The notes beneath the pieces are model-generated. The model saw only the letters and a program-made list of their open reading frames with translations, did not search any database and was not told where the DNA came from. From Protostelium mycophagum (taxonomy: Eukaryota; Evosea; Variosea; Protosteliida; Protosteliaceae), in the NCBI GenBank assembly GCA_002081555.1, contig MZNV01002582.1, positions 1 to 34,030 of the forward strand: 34,030 bases of DNA. The letters are read 5' to 3'. Position 1 is the stretch's first letter; every line of letters begins with the position of its first letter. A program made the position numbers and the translations under genes. Shown piece by piece: positions 10,004 to 21,200 of this stretch.

Positions 10004-13000
10004 TTAAAAATCGAAATCGAATTTCGTGTCGACCTGTGGGTTCGTTTGTGTGTCTTCGACACTTGGATCTGAGGGCTGCACTTCCTCATTACTTTCTGAC
10101 TCTCCCATGACCTGTCATGTGTAAAGACAATTGTAGATGATCGAGAGAGCGTACGGGTGTGGAGGGTGGTGTCTCGGTTTCTTCGGCATGGAGAATCTCC
10201 TCTGTCACCTAACCATCATAAACATATTTCATCGAGATGCGTGAAATTTCACCGCGATTTCTGAAGACAGTCTCCGGGTCTCCACCTCTTCGTCTTCAGG
10301 TCTGTGGGCCTCCGACTCAAACTGGTCGTACTCAGCCGTGATGGGCAGGTCCACCCCCTCTTCATTTACAGCATCCCCCGGGTGTGTCTGCACTTTCTTC
10401 TCCTCGAATGTTGTCGGGGCGATGTCTGTGGTCGTTGTGATATCTTCTATGACAAAGGCCTCCTCTATCTCCTCTGCGGATTGGGGAGCTGCCACTGTCG
10501 AAAAGTCAGATGGGCCGACAGAAATTCGAATAAAATCCGTGAAAACGAAACTCCATTGCAAGCAGAAGTTTGCATCTACAATAGTGTAGTCTGATATGTT
10601 TTGAAATATTAAATTTCAATTTAGCACAAATTCCAGATGTCAACTCTTCTAAGCCGAAAAATTTCGGAAAATTCTCAGAAAATTCTCGGAAAATCCTCAC
10701 CCCGATTTTCTAATTCTACACTGATCACGTGATCTATCTCATCATCGGAGTTGTCAGGGCGCGGGGACACGGGTAACTCTTGGATTAACCCGACATGTGC
10801 ACAGCTGGATACGTCCCTGTCAGTATCTGCAGATAAAGAGAGTAATAACTCGTAAAGAGTCTGGTCCGTGTTGAAGGGTTCTGGAATTTTTAAGAACCAT
10901 AATTATCTTCATCAAAATTGAAAATCAAAAATCAAAAGAAATCAAATTTGAAGAAAATTTTTGTGGAAAATTATTTTTTGTGAAAATTATTTTTCAAAAT
11001 GAAAAATAAAACTTGCAAAAATGTAAAAGTTTTGGATATTAAATGAGGCAAGATAAATACCTATGGTACGTAATTGCACGACCATCTTTGCTGCTGCGAT
11101 ACGAACATTCGCCACTGAAAATATGTAAGTTCCAAAGATTTAAAACATATGATAAATATATATGCAAAATATATATAAAATATTTAATATAGAATATATT
11201 TACCTTTGTCCTTGCACAACTTTGCGAATTTTGGCAGAAATCTCTGATAAAATAAAGTCTCATTCTGTGCGAAAAATAATTTCTCGCGCCCAAGCACATG
11301 GGAAAACCTTCAAATTTAAATAAAATTTAAAATTTAAAATTCAAAATTAAATGTAAATTATAAAGAGAAATCCTCAACTCGAATTTTACATTTCAAAAAA
11401 AAGCGAAATAAATCTCGAATTATCGAAATATTAAAAAATCCAAAAACGACTCACATCTGGCGCATGGAATAATTGCTGTGTGTTGCGAAATTCAAAATTT
11501 GTAAGATGAGAACTTCTGTATACTCTGGAATCCTGTCCCTGACTAACCTCTTCAACATAACCCCCACCTGAAATATTAAATTCCACAATGATATATATTT
11601 TTTGAATTAATTTGAATATTAAAATCAAAATAAAATCGTGTAAAAATTCGGTCTGATGTCACGGTAATGTTCACGGTAACAACCGCATCCGTTAACCAGA
11701 TCCTCGCACTACAACTCTGTAGTTTCTTGCGGCAAGACCCGATCGCCAGAAATATACACATCATTCTCGTCATCCAAAATTCCAAAAATAGAAATGACAT
11801 CTCTCTACAACCAGACAAAAATGGCAGAAACTCACCCTCTTTGTGGCAGACTTTCTGATGCATGCGAAGGTATCATAACATGCGATTAGTAAGAGTGGGA
11901 GGATGTGCTCGTGATTTGTCGGCGGGTCATAGATGAGGCACAGCTTGTCCATTTGTCTAAGTCTTTAAGATCGCGAAAAAATATTCTGTCAAAGAAATTT
12001 GATATTATTTGTGCAGAAAGAAATATGATTTGCAATCTCGGTCCTTCAGTATTATTGAACATTCGAAAATATTAAATATTTTTGAAGCCAGAGAATTTTT
12101 TCAAATTAAAAAAATCAAAATGAATAAAAATTTTCTTGAACATTCGAAAATATTTTTGATGGCAGAGAAAATTTATTTTAATAGAATAAAAAATAAATTT
12201 TTACTTGACGAGGGCACATCTGATCCTCCAATTATTAGAATGAATTAATTGTGCAAAGGCGGGTAAATATCTTCGCTGTGACCTCGTTGTCACGGTAACG
12301 AGGAATTCTCCAAGATTCTTCATAACGGCTAGTTTTATCTGGAAAATTCAAATTTTGTGACAGAAAATTTCCAGCCTTTTTTTCAAACAAAATATTCAAG
12401 AATAATCTGTAAATTTGATATTTTTTTATTTCAAAAATTTATTTCGTGTAGAATGATAAACTCGTACTAATAAGTGAAAATAAATACTAAATAAATCACC
12501 TCGTCTATATCTCTCAGGTAACCTTCGAATACGGGGATTAATGTGTTTTCAGAGATCTCTGTTCCCAGTATCTTAGCAACCTGGAATGTCAATATTTCAA
12601 GATGAATTTTCCAACATTTCAGATCTATTTTTAGAATTCTAAAGTGTGTTTGGTCCCTCAACACCAATAAAAAATTTATTCCGAAATAATATCACAAAAT
12701 AGCGAGATATTTTCCCGCCAAATCCAAAAATTCAAATTTCAAACGATCATCACCTCGTGTAGGGAATAAGCCATAGTCTGTCTGACCTTCCACTGTGGAT
12801 CTCGGATTAATTGTGTGAATAACGGTGACACCTCATCCCATCTATCACTGCCAATGGTGTACAATACTCCTGAAAAGAAATCAATTATTTGAAGTTTAAA
12901 TCAAATTTATTTTATAATTGGAGATTTGGTTGTCGGAGAAATGTTTTTTATATATATTATTTAATTCCAACAAATCCTTGCTTACAAAAAATGCGTCTTG

Positions 13001-15906
13001 TTGTGATGAGTTTTTTCAACAAAGATTTTTGTTTGTAAAATCCGAAGAAAATGTCTTTAACATATCTACAACTGGACATACCCGGAAAATAATATGCACA
13101 TTTTGGGATCATTTCTGTGTCTCCAACAGATTTTCCCAGGGCTGGCATCTGACAGAATGCCAGGGTCATCCTGTTGGTCACGTGATTGGCAGGTAGTTGG
13201 GAGATGAAAATTCCCAAGTTGTAGAGACAGATTCCCTTCACCCATCGGGATTGCTGGTGTACAGTAAGATGTCATGAGATGTCATTGTGACATGGAGATG
13301 TCATGTCGATGTCATGAGATGACGTATGATATGATGAGATATCATTCTGACATGATGAGATGTCATTCTGACATGATGACATGACATGAGATGTCGCTAT
13401 GATTGGAGTATACACAAAATATATCATAATATAAATAATTACATCTTCAATAAGCCTCTCAAAGATGGGCAGAATGATGGATACCCTCTTTGCGTGATCA
13501 AATGTGGAGGAGATTCCGATGAGACTTTCTGCAGCTGCTTTTCTTACACCCCAGATCCCGTCAGCACATAGTTTCAAATATATGGGAATCTATCCATATT
13601 CAATTTTTTTCAAATGTCAGATTTTATTTCATTCCACTTATTATTATCGTTTTGAAATTTAATTTTGGATTTAATTGAATTTTAATTTCAATTTTAATTT
13701 CTATCTTGAAAAAATCATTTGAGTTGTCTGTGATTCACTTTTGGTGGAAAACAACTCCATAGTTGATTTAACTCCATCACCAAATATGTTGAGAATACTC
13801 ACGACATATTGTATACTGAGCTCCATGCCTAACCCTTTACTTAACCCTTCTAGATTCCCCGCCACGCTCTACAACCACATCAATTTTATTTTATTTTTAT
13901 ATTTCCAAGAATAAAAATAATTTTAATGAATTTTTAAATATTTTATCAATATATTATTGAGAATTAATACTGTATTAAATTTCACACCATACCTTTCTGA
14001 CTTTATGTGAATTGTCTTTGGAAAGCATATCTATTATAGGAAGTACTGTTGTCACAATCGAGGCCGATGACATCATACTCGGAAAATTACATAGTATCTA
14101 TTCTTCTATGAACAAAAGAAATTAATTATTAATTTCGACATTTTTTAATATAAAAATAATAATTTTAAAAAAAGTGGAGCAAAGTCGACAAAAAATTTTG
14201 TGATTAAAATTATTTTGTAAAGAATCAAAAACCCCGAGTGAAATATATTTAAAGTTTAAAATATTTTTGGGCGAGTCTTAACTGCGAAAACGCTCATCCG
14301 TATTTCTTTATGTTTTATACCGAAAATTAAAAAATAGAAAAAATCCGAGTATCAGTATTTCTTGATGTCTTAAACCGAAAATCATAGATAAAAATCCGAG
14401 TGAAACAAACTTGTGCCGCAGAGATTCTATGCTCCTCTGAAGTGCTGTCCTTGGCGAGACTCTTTACTGTTGGGCAGAAGATCACTTCTACGTCTTCGGA
14501 TCTACTCATGCTTGCCAGCTGTATCAACGCGTGTGTCGCCGCTGTCCTCACCTTGAAAAGGTCAGTATGTCATGACGTCTTTGTATGATATCTTGATGTC
14601 TTTGTATGACATCTTGATGTCTTTGTACGACATCTTGATGTCTTTGTATGACATCTTGATGTCTTGGTATGATATGTGCGGCATCACTACTGTCACATGA
14701 AACAATGCAGTCAAGGTCGCAAACACTGATTAAAATAATTATACCATGATGCAAACAAACACCAATACTCTTTTTTGTATAGATACCAACACATGCAAAA
14801 CTGCAGGTAGACTGCAGCTCCGCTGTTGTGAAAATCGCGATGGCAGAATTACTGAGCTTTGCTGCAATAAAAGAATGAATGAAATTCGGTTGTAGATATA
14901 TGATGTCAGATCATGATGTCTCACTCTTGGGGTCTTGTCTGTACATAACTCTACTGTGAGTGGTGCTAATATGTGTAGTGCAATTAGATATGCTGCGTCA
15001 TTGTCCATATTGATGAGGTGTTTGGATATCTACGTGAAAGTAAATATAAATATAAATAAATATATAAATATATATAATATAAATCAATAAATATAAATAT
15101 GAATTTATATAAATAAATATAAATAAATCATGTGCAATGATGAAAAAATCGTGTTCACTGCATCAAAAAATTTGCTATTGTGAAAATATACTTTTACAGC
15201 TTTGCCGATCATGATGCTTGTGATCTTCTTCATCTTTCGCTTGATTTTTATGACTCTATAAAATGGGTTCTAAAGATTCCCACGGCGATGTCAAAATGTG
15301 CAAGAGGTTTTCGGGCACAGATGTCCATGCAGAAAAAATAAAGGTGTTTGTTTTGGCTTCTTAACTACTGCAGAAAGAAGATGTGCACGTAAGAAATGAT
15401 GACGTAGTGAATGATTTACATCGGGGATAGTCTCCGCGAGTGCTTGTCTGATGCTTGGTTCTTGTTCTGTCATTATGGACTCTATAATGGGGATCACTTC
15501 TTTGTCGATTTCCTCATACTCCAATTGTGGGACGAGATGTTTCAATGATCTGATTATGTATATCCTAACTAACGTTACTTTTTCATCCATTATTAATCAT
15601 TTGGTTACCGTTGAAGCATTATGTCGCTGTTGATATAAATTTGGATCCTCTGCACAATGGGAAGACTATCGTCTATGGCAAGAGCTAAAGAGGGATCTTC
15701 TGCTGCTATTAAACATAAATTCCCTCTTTCGTCTTCATCCCATGACGTTCGTTTGCCAAATGAAACAGATCAAGTCCTGCGAAAAAACATGTGCAAAAGA
15801 TATAAGAGGGTGACGTCTGCGAGAACTAGAACTAGGGCAGATCTACAGATGATGAACAACAGAACTCACCAGGTTCTGAAGAATTACTATCAGAGGACCG
15901 AGTCAT
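10004..15906 (-). CDS. PPP4R1: PP4 regulatory subunit 1-like HEAT-repeat protein
   Basis: Exons (minus): 15906-15870, 15776-15747, 15705-15609, 15564-15420, 15029-14925, from 14856 (3' end unresolved), 14551-14411, 14097-13993, 13868-13803, 13589-13443, 13253-13082, 12869-12754, 12580-12500, 12338-12205, 11956-11836, 11567-11455, 11307-11204, 11114-11061, 10880-10701, 10494-10253, 10208-10155, 10111-10004. The product is roughly 810-880 residues of HEAT repeats. Alignment with the PP4R1 family is clear: LCADGIWGVRKAAAESL, CAYYFPGVLYTIGSDRW, DPQWKVRQTMAYSLHE, LIPVFEGYLRDIDE, ANVRIAAAKMVVQL. In that family the protein scaffolds protein phosphatase 4 catalytic subunit and its substrates. The long acidic insert of animal PP4R1 is missing from the centre; acidic, low-complexity sequence instead forms the C-terminal tail, ending FDFDF. 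The segment 14552-14856 is uncertain: the frame stays open through a 21-bp tandem repeat. Confidence 0.88.
13262..13400. repeat. Degenerate GATGTCAT/ATGACAT repeat array in a PP4R1 intron
   Basis: At least eight overlapping copies of ATGAGATGTCATT(G/C)TGACAT-type words run in both orientations between two coding exons. The best-conserved unit is about 21-22 bp (GATGAGATGTCATTCTGACAT). It is non-coding in the spliced gene model. Confidence 0.7.
14577..14675. repeat. 21-bp tandem repeat, about 4.7 copies
   Basis: The unit GTCTTTGTATGACATCTTGAT starts at 14577, 14598, 14619 and 14640, with a partial fifth copy from 14661. On the minus strand it reads in frame as the heptad RHQDVIQ. It lies between two HEAT exons of the PP4R1-type gene and may be intronic or partly coding. 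Confidence 0.85.
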
Positions 15907-16164
15907 CAGTCGGAAGAACTCTGTTTAGAGATCAGAGGACGTTTAATGTCAAATTGAGCTTGTGACAGGACATGAAATCATGAAACATGAACATTTTCAA
16001 AATGTAATCCAACTCACCACTCATTTTTGAGTCGTCACTGCTGTTTTTGATACTTGAACGATGACTGAGTGTACCTCGTTTGAGGGTTTGAAATATGTAA
16101 CATGAAGGATGTGAAGAGGTTTTTCAGAGAAGAACTACAACGACAAAATCAGAATCGATCATAG
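15907..16164. promoter_or_regulatory. Divergent promoter region (PP4R1-type gene / membrane protein gene)
   Basis: 258 bases between two start codons pointing away from each other. Both promoters must lie here or within the first exons. I see no TATA box or long repeat; there are several TCATGA/TGACGACT-like words near 15970-16065. Confidence 0.45.
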
Positions 16165-17180
16165 ATGGAGGAAGAGATCATCGCTTTTCAGAGTTTCGAG
16201 GACGCACACCAAGCCATAGTTCGAGATCGCGAGAGGTCTTCCCTATATCGGATTGCATCATGTCTAAATTTGTGCAGTATCATCTTTGTCTGTTTTGGTG
16301 TCTCTTGGGCTTATGCGGCAAAGATCAAGTGAATGAACTTCCATTTCTAAACTCTCAATATAGCAGTGCATTAAATGTCTCTACATTTTTGGAGAAATCA
16401 GATGTGGCTGCCAAGAAAGGCAGCATAGTGAAAGGCTTTCGTACCTTCATCATCAATTCAGAAAAATGTGTGAGTCTTTTTTGATCATTTATGATGCTGA
16501 AGCAGACAGAGAGATTATTGCACAAAAAACGAGATCATCAGTGAGTGGTTCATTCATTCTTTAGACATTAGCCTGACCATTATGATGCCTTGTGGTGTCC
16601 TGAAACAATGCAATTTTATTAATGTTGCGACTTTGCATGAAAGAATCTCAATGATGCAGATTTTTTTCAATTGCAAGAATATCAACATCAATCTTTGTGA
16701 TATTCAATTCATTTTGATTTTTAAAATCAGATTTTTTGTGATTTGGAGCAAAAACAAATTTTTTTCTGGTATTATGATATTACCCGCAGACACGGATTTG
16801 TACCATTTTCAAATTGAAAAATAATTGTGGTAACTACCGCTCTGTTGCTGTGAGTAACACGTTAGTGTTACCGTGTATCTTATGGCAACGTGAGGTGTAC
16901 AAATGCGTAAATTTGTAAATACAAGATATTAATATAAACCGAAATAATATTTAATATTATACTAGAAGCATAATATTATATATAGTTCACTGATACACAA
17001 ACAGTTGGAATCCCTGTCCTCCAAGCACACTTTAGAGGGAAGACCTTGTTCTTTCAGAAGGATGATTGCGATCCATTAGACAAGATCAGAGGCCTGATGA
17101 ACGTGTCACAGCTCATCACGCTGCAGAGAAGCACTCTTGCTGTTGTTGAGACAGGCGGCAGCATTGTCCAATGGTCATAA
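16165..17180 (+). CDS. Small single-pass membrane protein, unknown family
   Basis: Exons 16165-16328, 16364-16469 and 16986-17180 give 154 residues ending SIVQWS, TAA at 17178. An acidic/charged N-terminus (MEEEIIAFQSFEDAHQAIV) is followed by one hydrophobic segment (about 36-52, LCSIIFVCFGVSWAYAA), then a soluble domain with KKGSIVKGFRTFIIN and VLQAHFRGKTLFFQKDDC. No signal peptide precedes the helix, so a type II or mitochondrial inner-membrane topology is possible. The second intron is 516 nt, far longer than the local norm, and the acceptor at 16985 was chosen because it restores phase 0. I do not recognise the family. Confidence 0.65.
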
Positions 17181-17636
17181 TAAATATTTATATTCTTGGT
17201 AATTTTAGTAGGGAAATAATATCACATGATATATAGTATATTTCTATGCAAGCTCAGGTTTGCTGTAATGAACACGTTAACATACCGAGGATCAAACACT
17301 TTACCGCGGTGCGTGAATGTGTCTATTGCACCTGAGTGTGAGTGGATATTTTGATCTGGTCTACCTCATTGTAGACTGTGATACAAATAAATATATGGTA
17401 CATAAGAGGTTGTGATAAAAACAATGTTGTTTTTACGATGTGGGCATAGCAAAGAATAGCCTAATATGGCCTAATCAGTACAAACACCAAAGCTCAGGGG
17501 TGGGTGAGTGGGTGTCTCCCGCAAAGAAATAAAAGGAATGCGACAGTCACAGATTGCACATCGGACGCTCCTGTCTATCCTGATTTCTGAAAAGATTCTA
17601 ATACATGATGATAACATTCAACTCTCGATACTGTAT
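17181..17636. repeat. Intergenic stretch holding copy 1 of a two-module dispersed repeat (A then B)
   Basis: Module A (about 17355-17480) contains the hairpin GGTCTACctcattGTAGAC and ends ATAGCCTAATATGGCCTAAT. Module B (about 17480-17545) contains GGGTGTCTCCCGCAAAGAAA followed by TAAAAGGAATG. Both recur at 25570-25930, but there A is inverted and lies on the other side of B. About 17266-17300 also carries the AACACGTTAA...TACCG word. On the minus strand module B stays open as IPFISLRETPTHPPLSF. Confidence 0.7.
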
Positions 17637-17957
17637 TTACACAAATTTAATTGGTTGGGATAATCTCATCGCAAAACGTTGCTCAGCACACCGCCGTGTC
17701 AGCGTTGATTTGGCACATGATAACGATTCTGCCCTCTGTCCTATCGTTGGGCCATTTCGTCCATCACATAACGGTGGCATGCCTTTACTCCACTCTTTTG
17801 TGTCTCTTCTTAGTGTCAAGCATTTCGGTGTCGATGCATTGGAGGTCTGTGCTGACGATGATGCAGAGTCCACAGATGCAGCGGGTGATAGATCGAGTAC
17901 CAGAAAATTGACCTCCTCTAAAAGGTCATCAAAAGAGAAAGCGTGTCCTTTCGCCAT
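17637..17957 (-). CDS. Hypothetical protein
   Basis: An uninterrupted 106-codon frame from ATG at 17957. The N-terminus MAKGHAFSFDDLLEEVNFLV could form a short amphipathic helix. A Ser/Ala/Thr-rich linker and a basic, Cys-containing C-terminus (SCAKSTLTRRCAEQRF) follow. FDDLLEEV resembles the N-terminal motif of the ciliary protein CFAP418, and an open stretch downstream on the same strand (RCAICDCRIPFI, near 17540) might be a spliced C-terminal part, but neither link is secure. A small intron could also begin at TGGA|GTAAAG. It is richer in GC than nearby introns, which favours real coding. Confidence 0.4.
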   Translation of the reverse strand: MAKGHAFSFDDLLEEVNFLVLDLSPAASVDSASSSAQTSNASTPKCLTLRRDTKEWSKGMPPLCDGRNGPTIGQRAESLSCAKSTLTRRCAEQRFAMRLSQPIKFV

Positions 17958-18208
17958 CTCTGTTTTCTTGATTGTGAGGTGTTTCTCATCGAAACCTTAG
18001 AAGGCACAGATCCGCAGATAGCACAACATCACCGCAGATCGGAACATTTAATTTGATGGGATGTCATCCTTTACACATGCCGAAAACAGCAAGTTCGAGC
18101 AACTGGAAGGCCCATCGAAGTATTAAATATTAGGAGTGCGAGCACGCGAGCACATCGCAGAAGGGCCCTGAACGGCTCAAAACGAATGACGCCGGTGCTG
18201 AGAGATTC
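17958..18208. other. Intergenic: downstream region of the methyltransferase gene
   Basis: About 250 bases between two minus-strand genes, with a small direct repeat GCGAGCACGCGAGCACATCG near 18140. No gene or clear signal was seen. Confidence 0.4.
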
Positions 18209-21200
18209 TTATATCCTGTGCAAAACCGCTTCCCCGCGTGATGTCCTTTGTGGAATTTGCTTCTCTGGTGAAAGATCAACCCCGTAAATATCTCCGTTGA
18301 TCAACGTGAAAGTCACGGTTTTTAACGCAATCATCAAGTGATTCGTCTTCTCTTGAAGCCACACACCCCAAGAATTCTTCGTAAATACACCGTTCCCATT
18401 TATTACTGGCCTATCCCGTCTAAAACGACAATGCACTGAGGGATCGACACATCGATGTAAACTCGGCTCATCTGTTCATCATCATCATCCACTCTCCGCC
18501 TCTTCTTACTCTTGGCGTGACTCTGTCTGATGGAAAGAGTCTCATCAATCGCCTTCTTTATTTCTATACCGAGTGCTTCTGCCACAAGCGGCGACACTGC
18601 GTTTCCTACCTGTCAAATGTCACAAATTTTTGTGATTGGGAAATCTTTTAATAGATTTTTGACCTCTAAGCAACCCGAGTTACTTTTGTTCTCGCAACAG
18701 CAGATCATTGGGTAGTACAAAAAACACAAGGGAGCCTCAAAACAAACGCTTTGCCGCGAAAATGCCTTCTGAAGTTTTGCTGGTGATCTGCGACAAAGCC
18801 ACAAACACTCCTCGCACAGATTATCAATTTCGATTGGGGATCTGTATAGATCTGCAGCAAGGTTTAAGAAACCACTGAGCTCTGCGATATCGCCTGCAGA
18901 CGTGTGGGGAAACCGCAGTGATCTCCCTGCACAACACATATTTTAGATTTACAGCTCTGCTGCATCCTTCAGAAGACACCTCCACCCCCAACCAAGACTT
19001 CATGACGACAACATCTCATCTGTAAAGACATCACCTGTCTCTGTCTCTGTTTTGGCGTGCCGCAGAAGACGAAATGGTCTCCAAAGCTGTGCAATCTGGC
19101 CAGCTCTCTGACCGTCATGGCACGGTCTTCGCTAGGATGCACCGTGTCCATGCTGGCGACAATCGTTCTGGCCGGCAAATTCCAGTTTAGACGGTGGTAT
19201 TTCGTCTTGAGTTTTTTACGAGCTCTATGGTGGTTCAGGATGTTGTGAAGAGGTTTTGTATTTGGTGAAGTCACGTAAGAAGCACTCTTGGTGTTTTTTT
19301 GCATTTGGTGAAGTCACAAATAGATTCTACAACTTGGTATTTTGTGTGAATCAAATTCACTGACACGATTGCAATGTGTTTTTGGATGTTTGTGATGAGT
19401 GAGCTTTGCAATTTATAACTGTCAAGTGACATTTGTTGCATTATCACTTGAATAGACGGTCTGTGATGCACTTACTTGGCTTCTTCGACCTTTTCGACCT
19501 TCACTTTTCCATTGTGTTTGTATCTTGCCGGTTCAGCAGAATTGATTCTACTCAAATATGCTGTTCGCGTCAGTCACATTCATTCACCATCTTTTTATGA
19601 TTCTTTGGCCACTGCCAAGCACCAAACACATTTCGGTGAACCTCTAATGTATTGACTTTCACTTCGTACAAGTTTGATGTGATATTATAGCTTCGAAGTA
19701 TTTGTATTTGTATGTTTTACCTCACAACACGAAAGAAAAAACCGTTTCGGTTGATCACCAAACACTTCTACTCAGATGAGAGCTTACCATTAGAGAGTGG
19801 TTTTGGCACTTGATGATTCTCTATCTTGTCTGTGCACTTGCTCCTCATCTTGATTTGGTATTCATTGGGTTCTACTTCTTTATAGCTGTCCTCCCCTGTA
19901 TTTTTAATTCTTCGTCCCATAATAGAGCTGCGCCAAAACATATTTCATAATTTTTTTAATGATTTTTAATTGTTATTATTTGTTTTTAATTGTTTTTTAA
20001 TTGTTTTTAATTTGTTTTAATCTTTATTATTTGTTATTGTTTGTTTTTAATTTTTATTATTTGTTTGTTTTTGCGGCCTGTTGCGTTCGTGTTTTAGCGG
20101 ACCCACTGACTATGACAAAACAATCGTCGCAATAGAATCGCAGATTTGGATTGTAGAGGTTCGTTATTCAAAAGGTAAAGAACCTATACATACCTGGTTC
20201 AGGCAGATCCGACACAGCTTGACTCACGGTGACTGGGTTTGGGAGGTCGTCGTCACCTAGATTTAACCAAGTCTTGCTGGTGAGCCTGTTGGACTGTGAG
20301 ACATTTTTATTGAAGAATATAAACGGGTTCGGCGAAAGTGTATTTGTGTTTGTAGCGTTGCCACGAATCACTGAAATCGTGAAGAAACGTCGGCAAGATG
20401 TGTCTGGCAGCAGAGCTGCTAAAAGAATACTTTTGGTGCAAATATCACAAAGTGTATCTTTATGCGGCAAAAGCAGGCAGAGCTGCAGCAACGTAAAGCC
20501 AAAAGACCACGGCGAAACCGCAACCCAAACACGTTCCATTCATCTACAACTACATCTCTAAATGCACCATCCATGATCATCATCATACAAAGATCATCAA
20601 ACTCTAACAGTAAAATCGGATCGTATAGACCACCTGAAATCTTTCATTTTGGAAGAATGTGTTGGTTCAGGGAAATATGGCATCTTAATGCCCCTTCTCG
20701 CTGCCATGACGAACAGTCTCCTTCGGTTTTGAGGCACCCCGAATTGGCTGGAAGACAGGCACCTTGATGTCACCTGGTGATGATGTCAGCATCGGTTGCA
20801 GAACAGACGTGGAAGTTGTGCTAAAGTGCGTAAAGGTTGTTACTGCGTTGTTTGTGGGTGGTTATCTGCCACAAGCACGAGATACACTTCAAAAGTGAAT
20901 TTGTACCAAATAAATTTTATTCTGTGTTTGCTGGGGTTTTTGCTGTGTTGGTTGATTTGCGTCAGAGCCGCAAGATGAGATACATTTCAACAAGTGAATT
21001 TGTATACAAATGGTTGTTTGGCGGATTTACAGAGGACATATTCTCCTGGTGTTTGGCTGAAACACACTTACAGCCAAGTTGAACAGATTGTAATTGTCTT
21101 TTGCAGCGTTGCGGAGAAGACACGTTGCATTGGTGCCTTGCATTATAATTCGCGGCGCGCAAAGCCAACAAAAGAATGAAACATTTCACAACAACCCGAT

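Noticed and set aside
15040-15125. ATAAATATAAATAAAT low-complexity stretch
   Set aside because: Simple AT repeat in an intron; common in AT-rich genomes and not a specific element.
15657-15965. 102-codon plus-strand basic frame
   Set aside because: It is antisense to the first exons of the PP4R1-type gene, which splice in phase.
17637-17957. Naming the hypothetical protein as CFAP418
   Set aside because: Only the short FDDLLEEV motif matches; the diagnostic C-terminal Cys region is not in frame with it.
18613-18939. 108-codon minus-strand frame with many cysteines
   Set aside because: It falls in the intron between the motif IX exon (ends 19035) and the motif X exon (starts 18609); including it would separate conserved motifs.
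19920-20070. TTTTTAATTGTTTTTAATTTG repeat
   Set aside because: Low-complexity slippage sequence within a methyltransferase intron; no unit conserved elsewhere.
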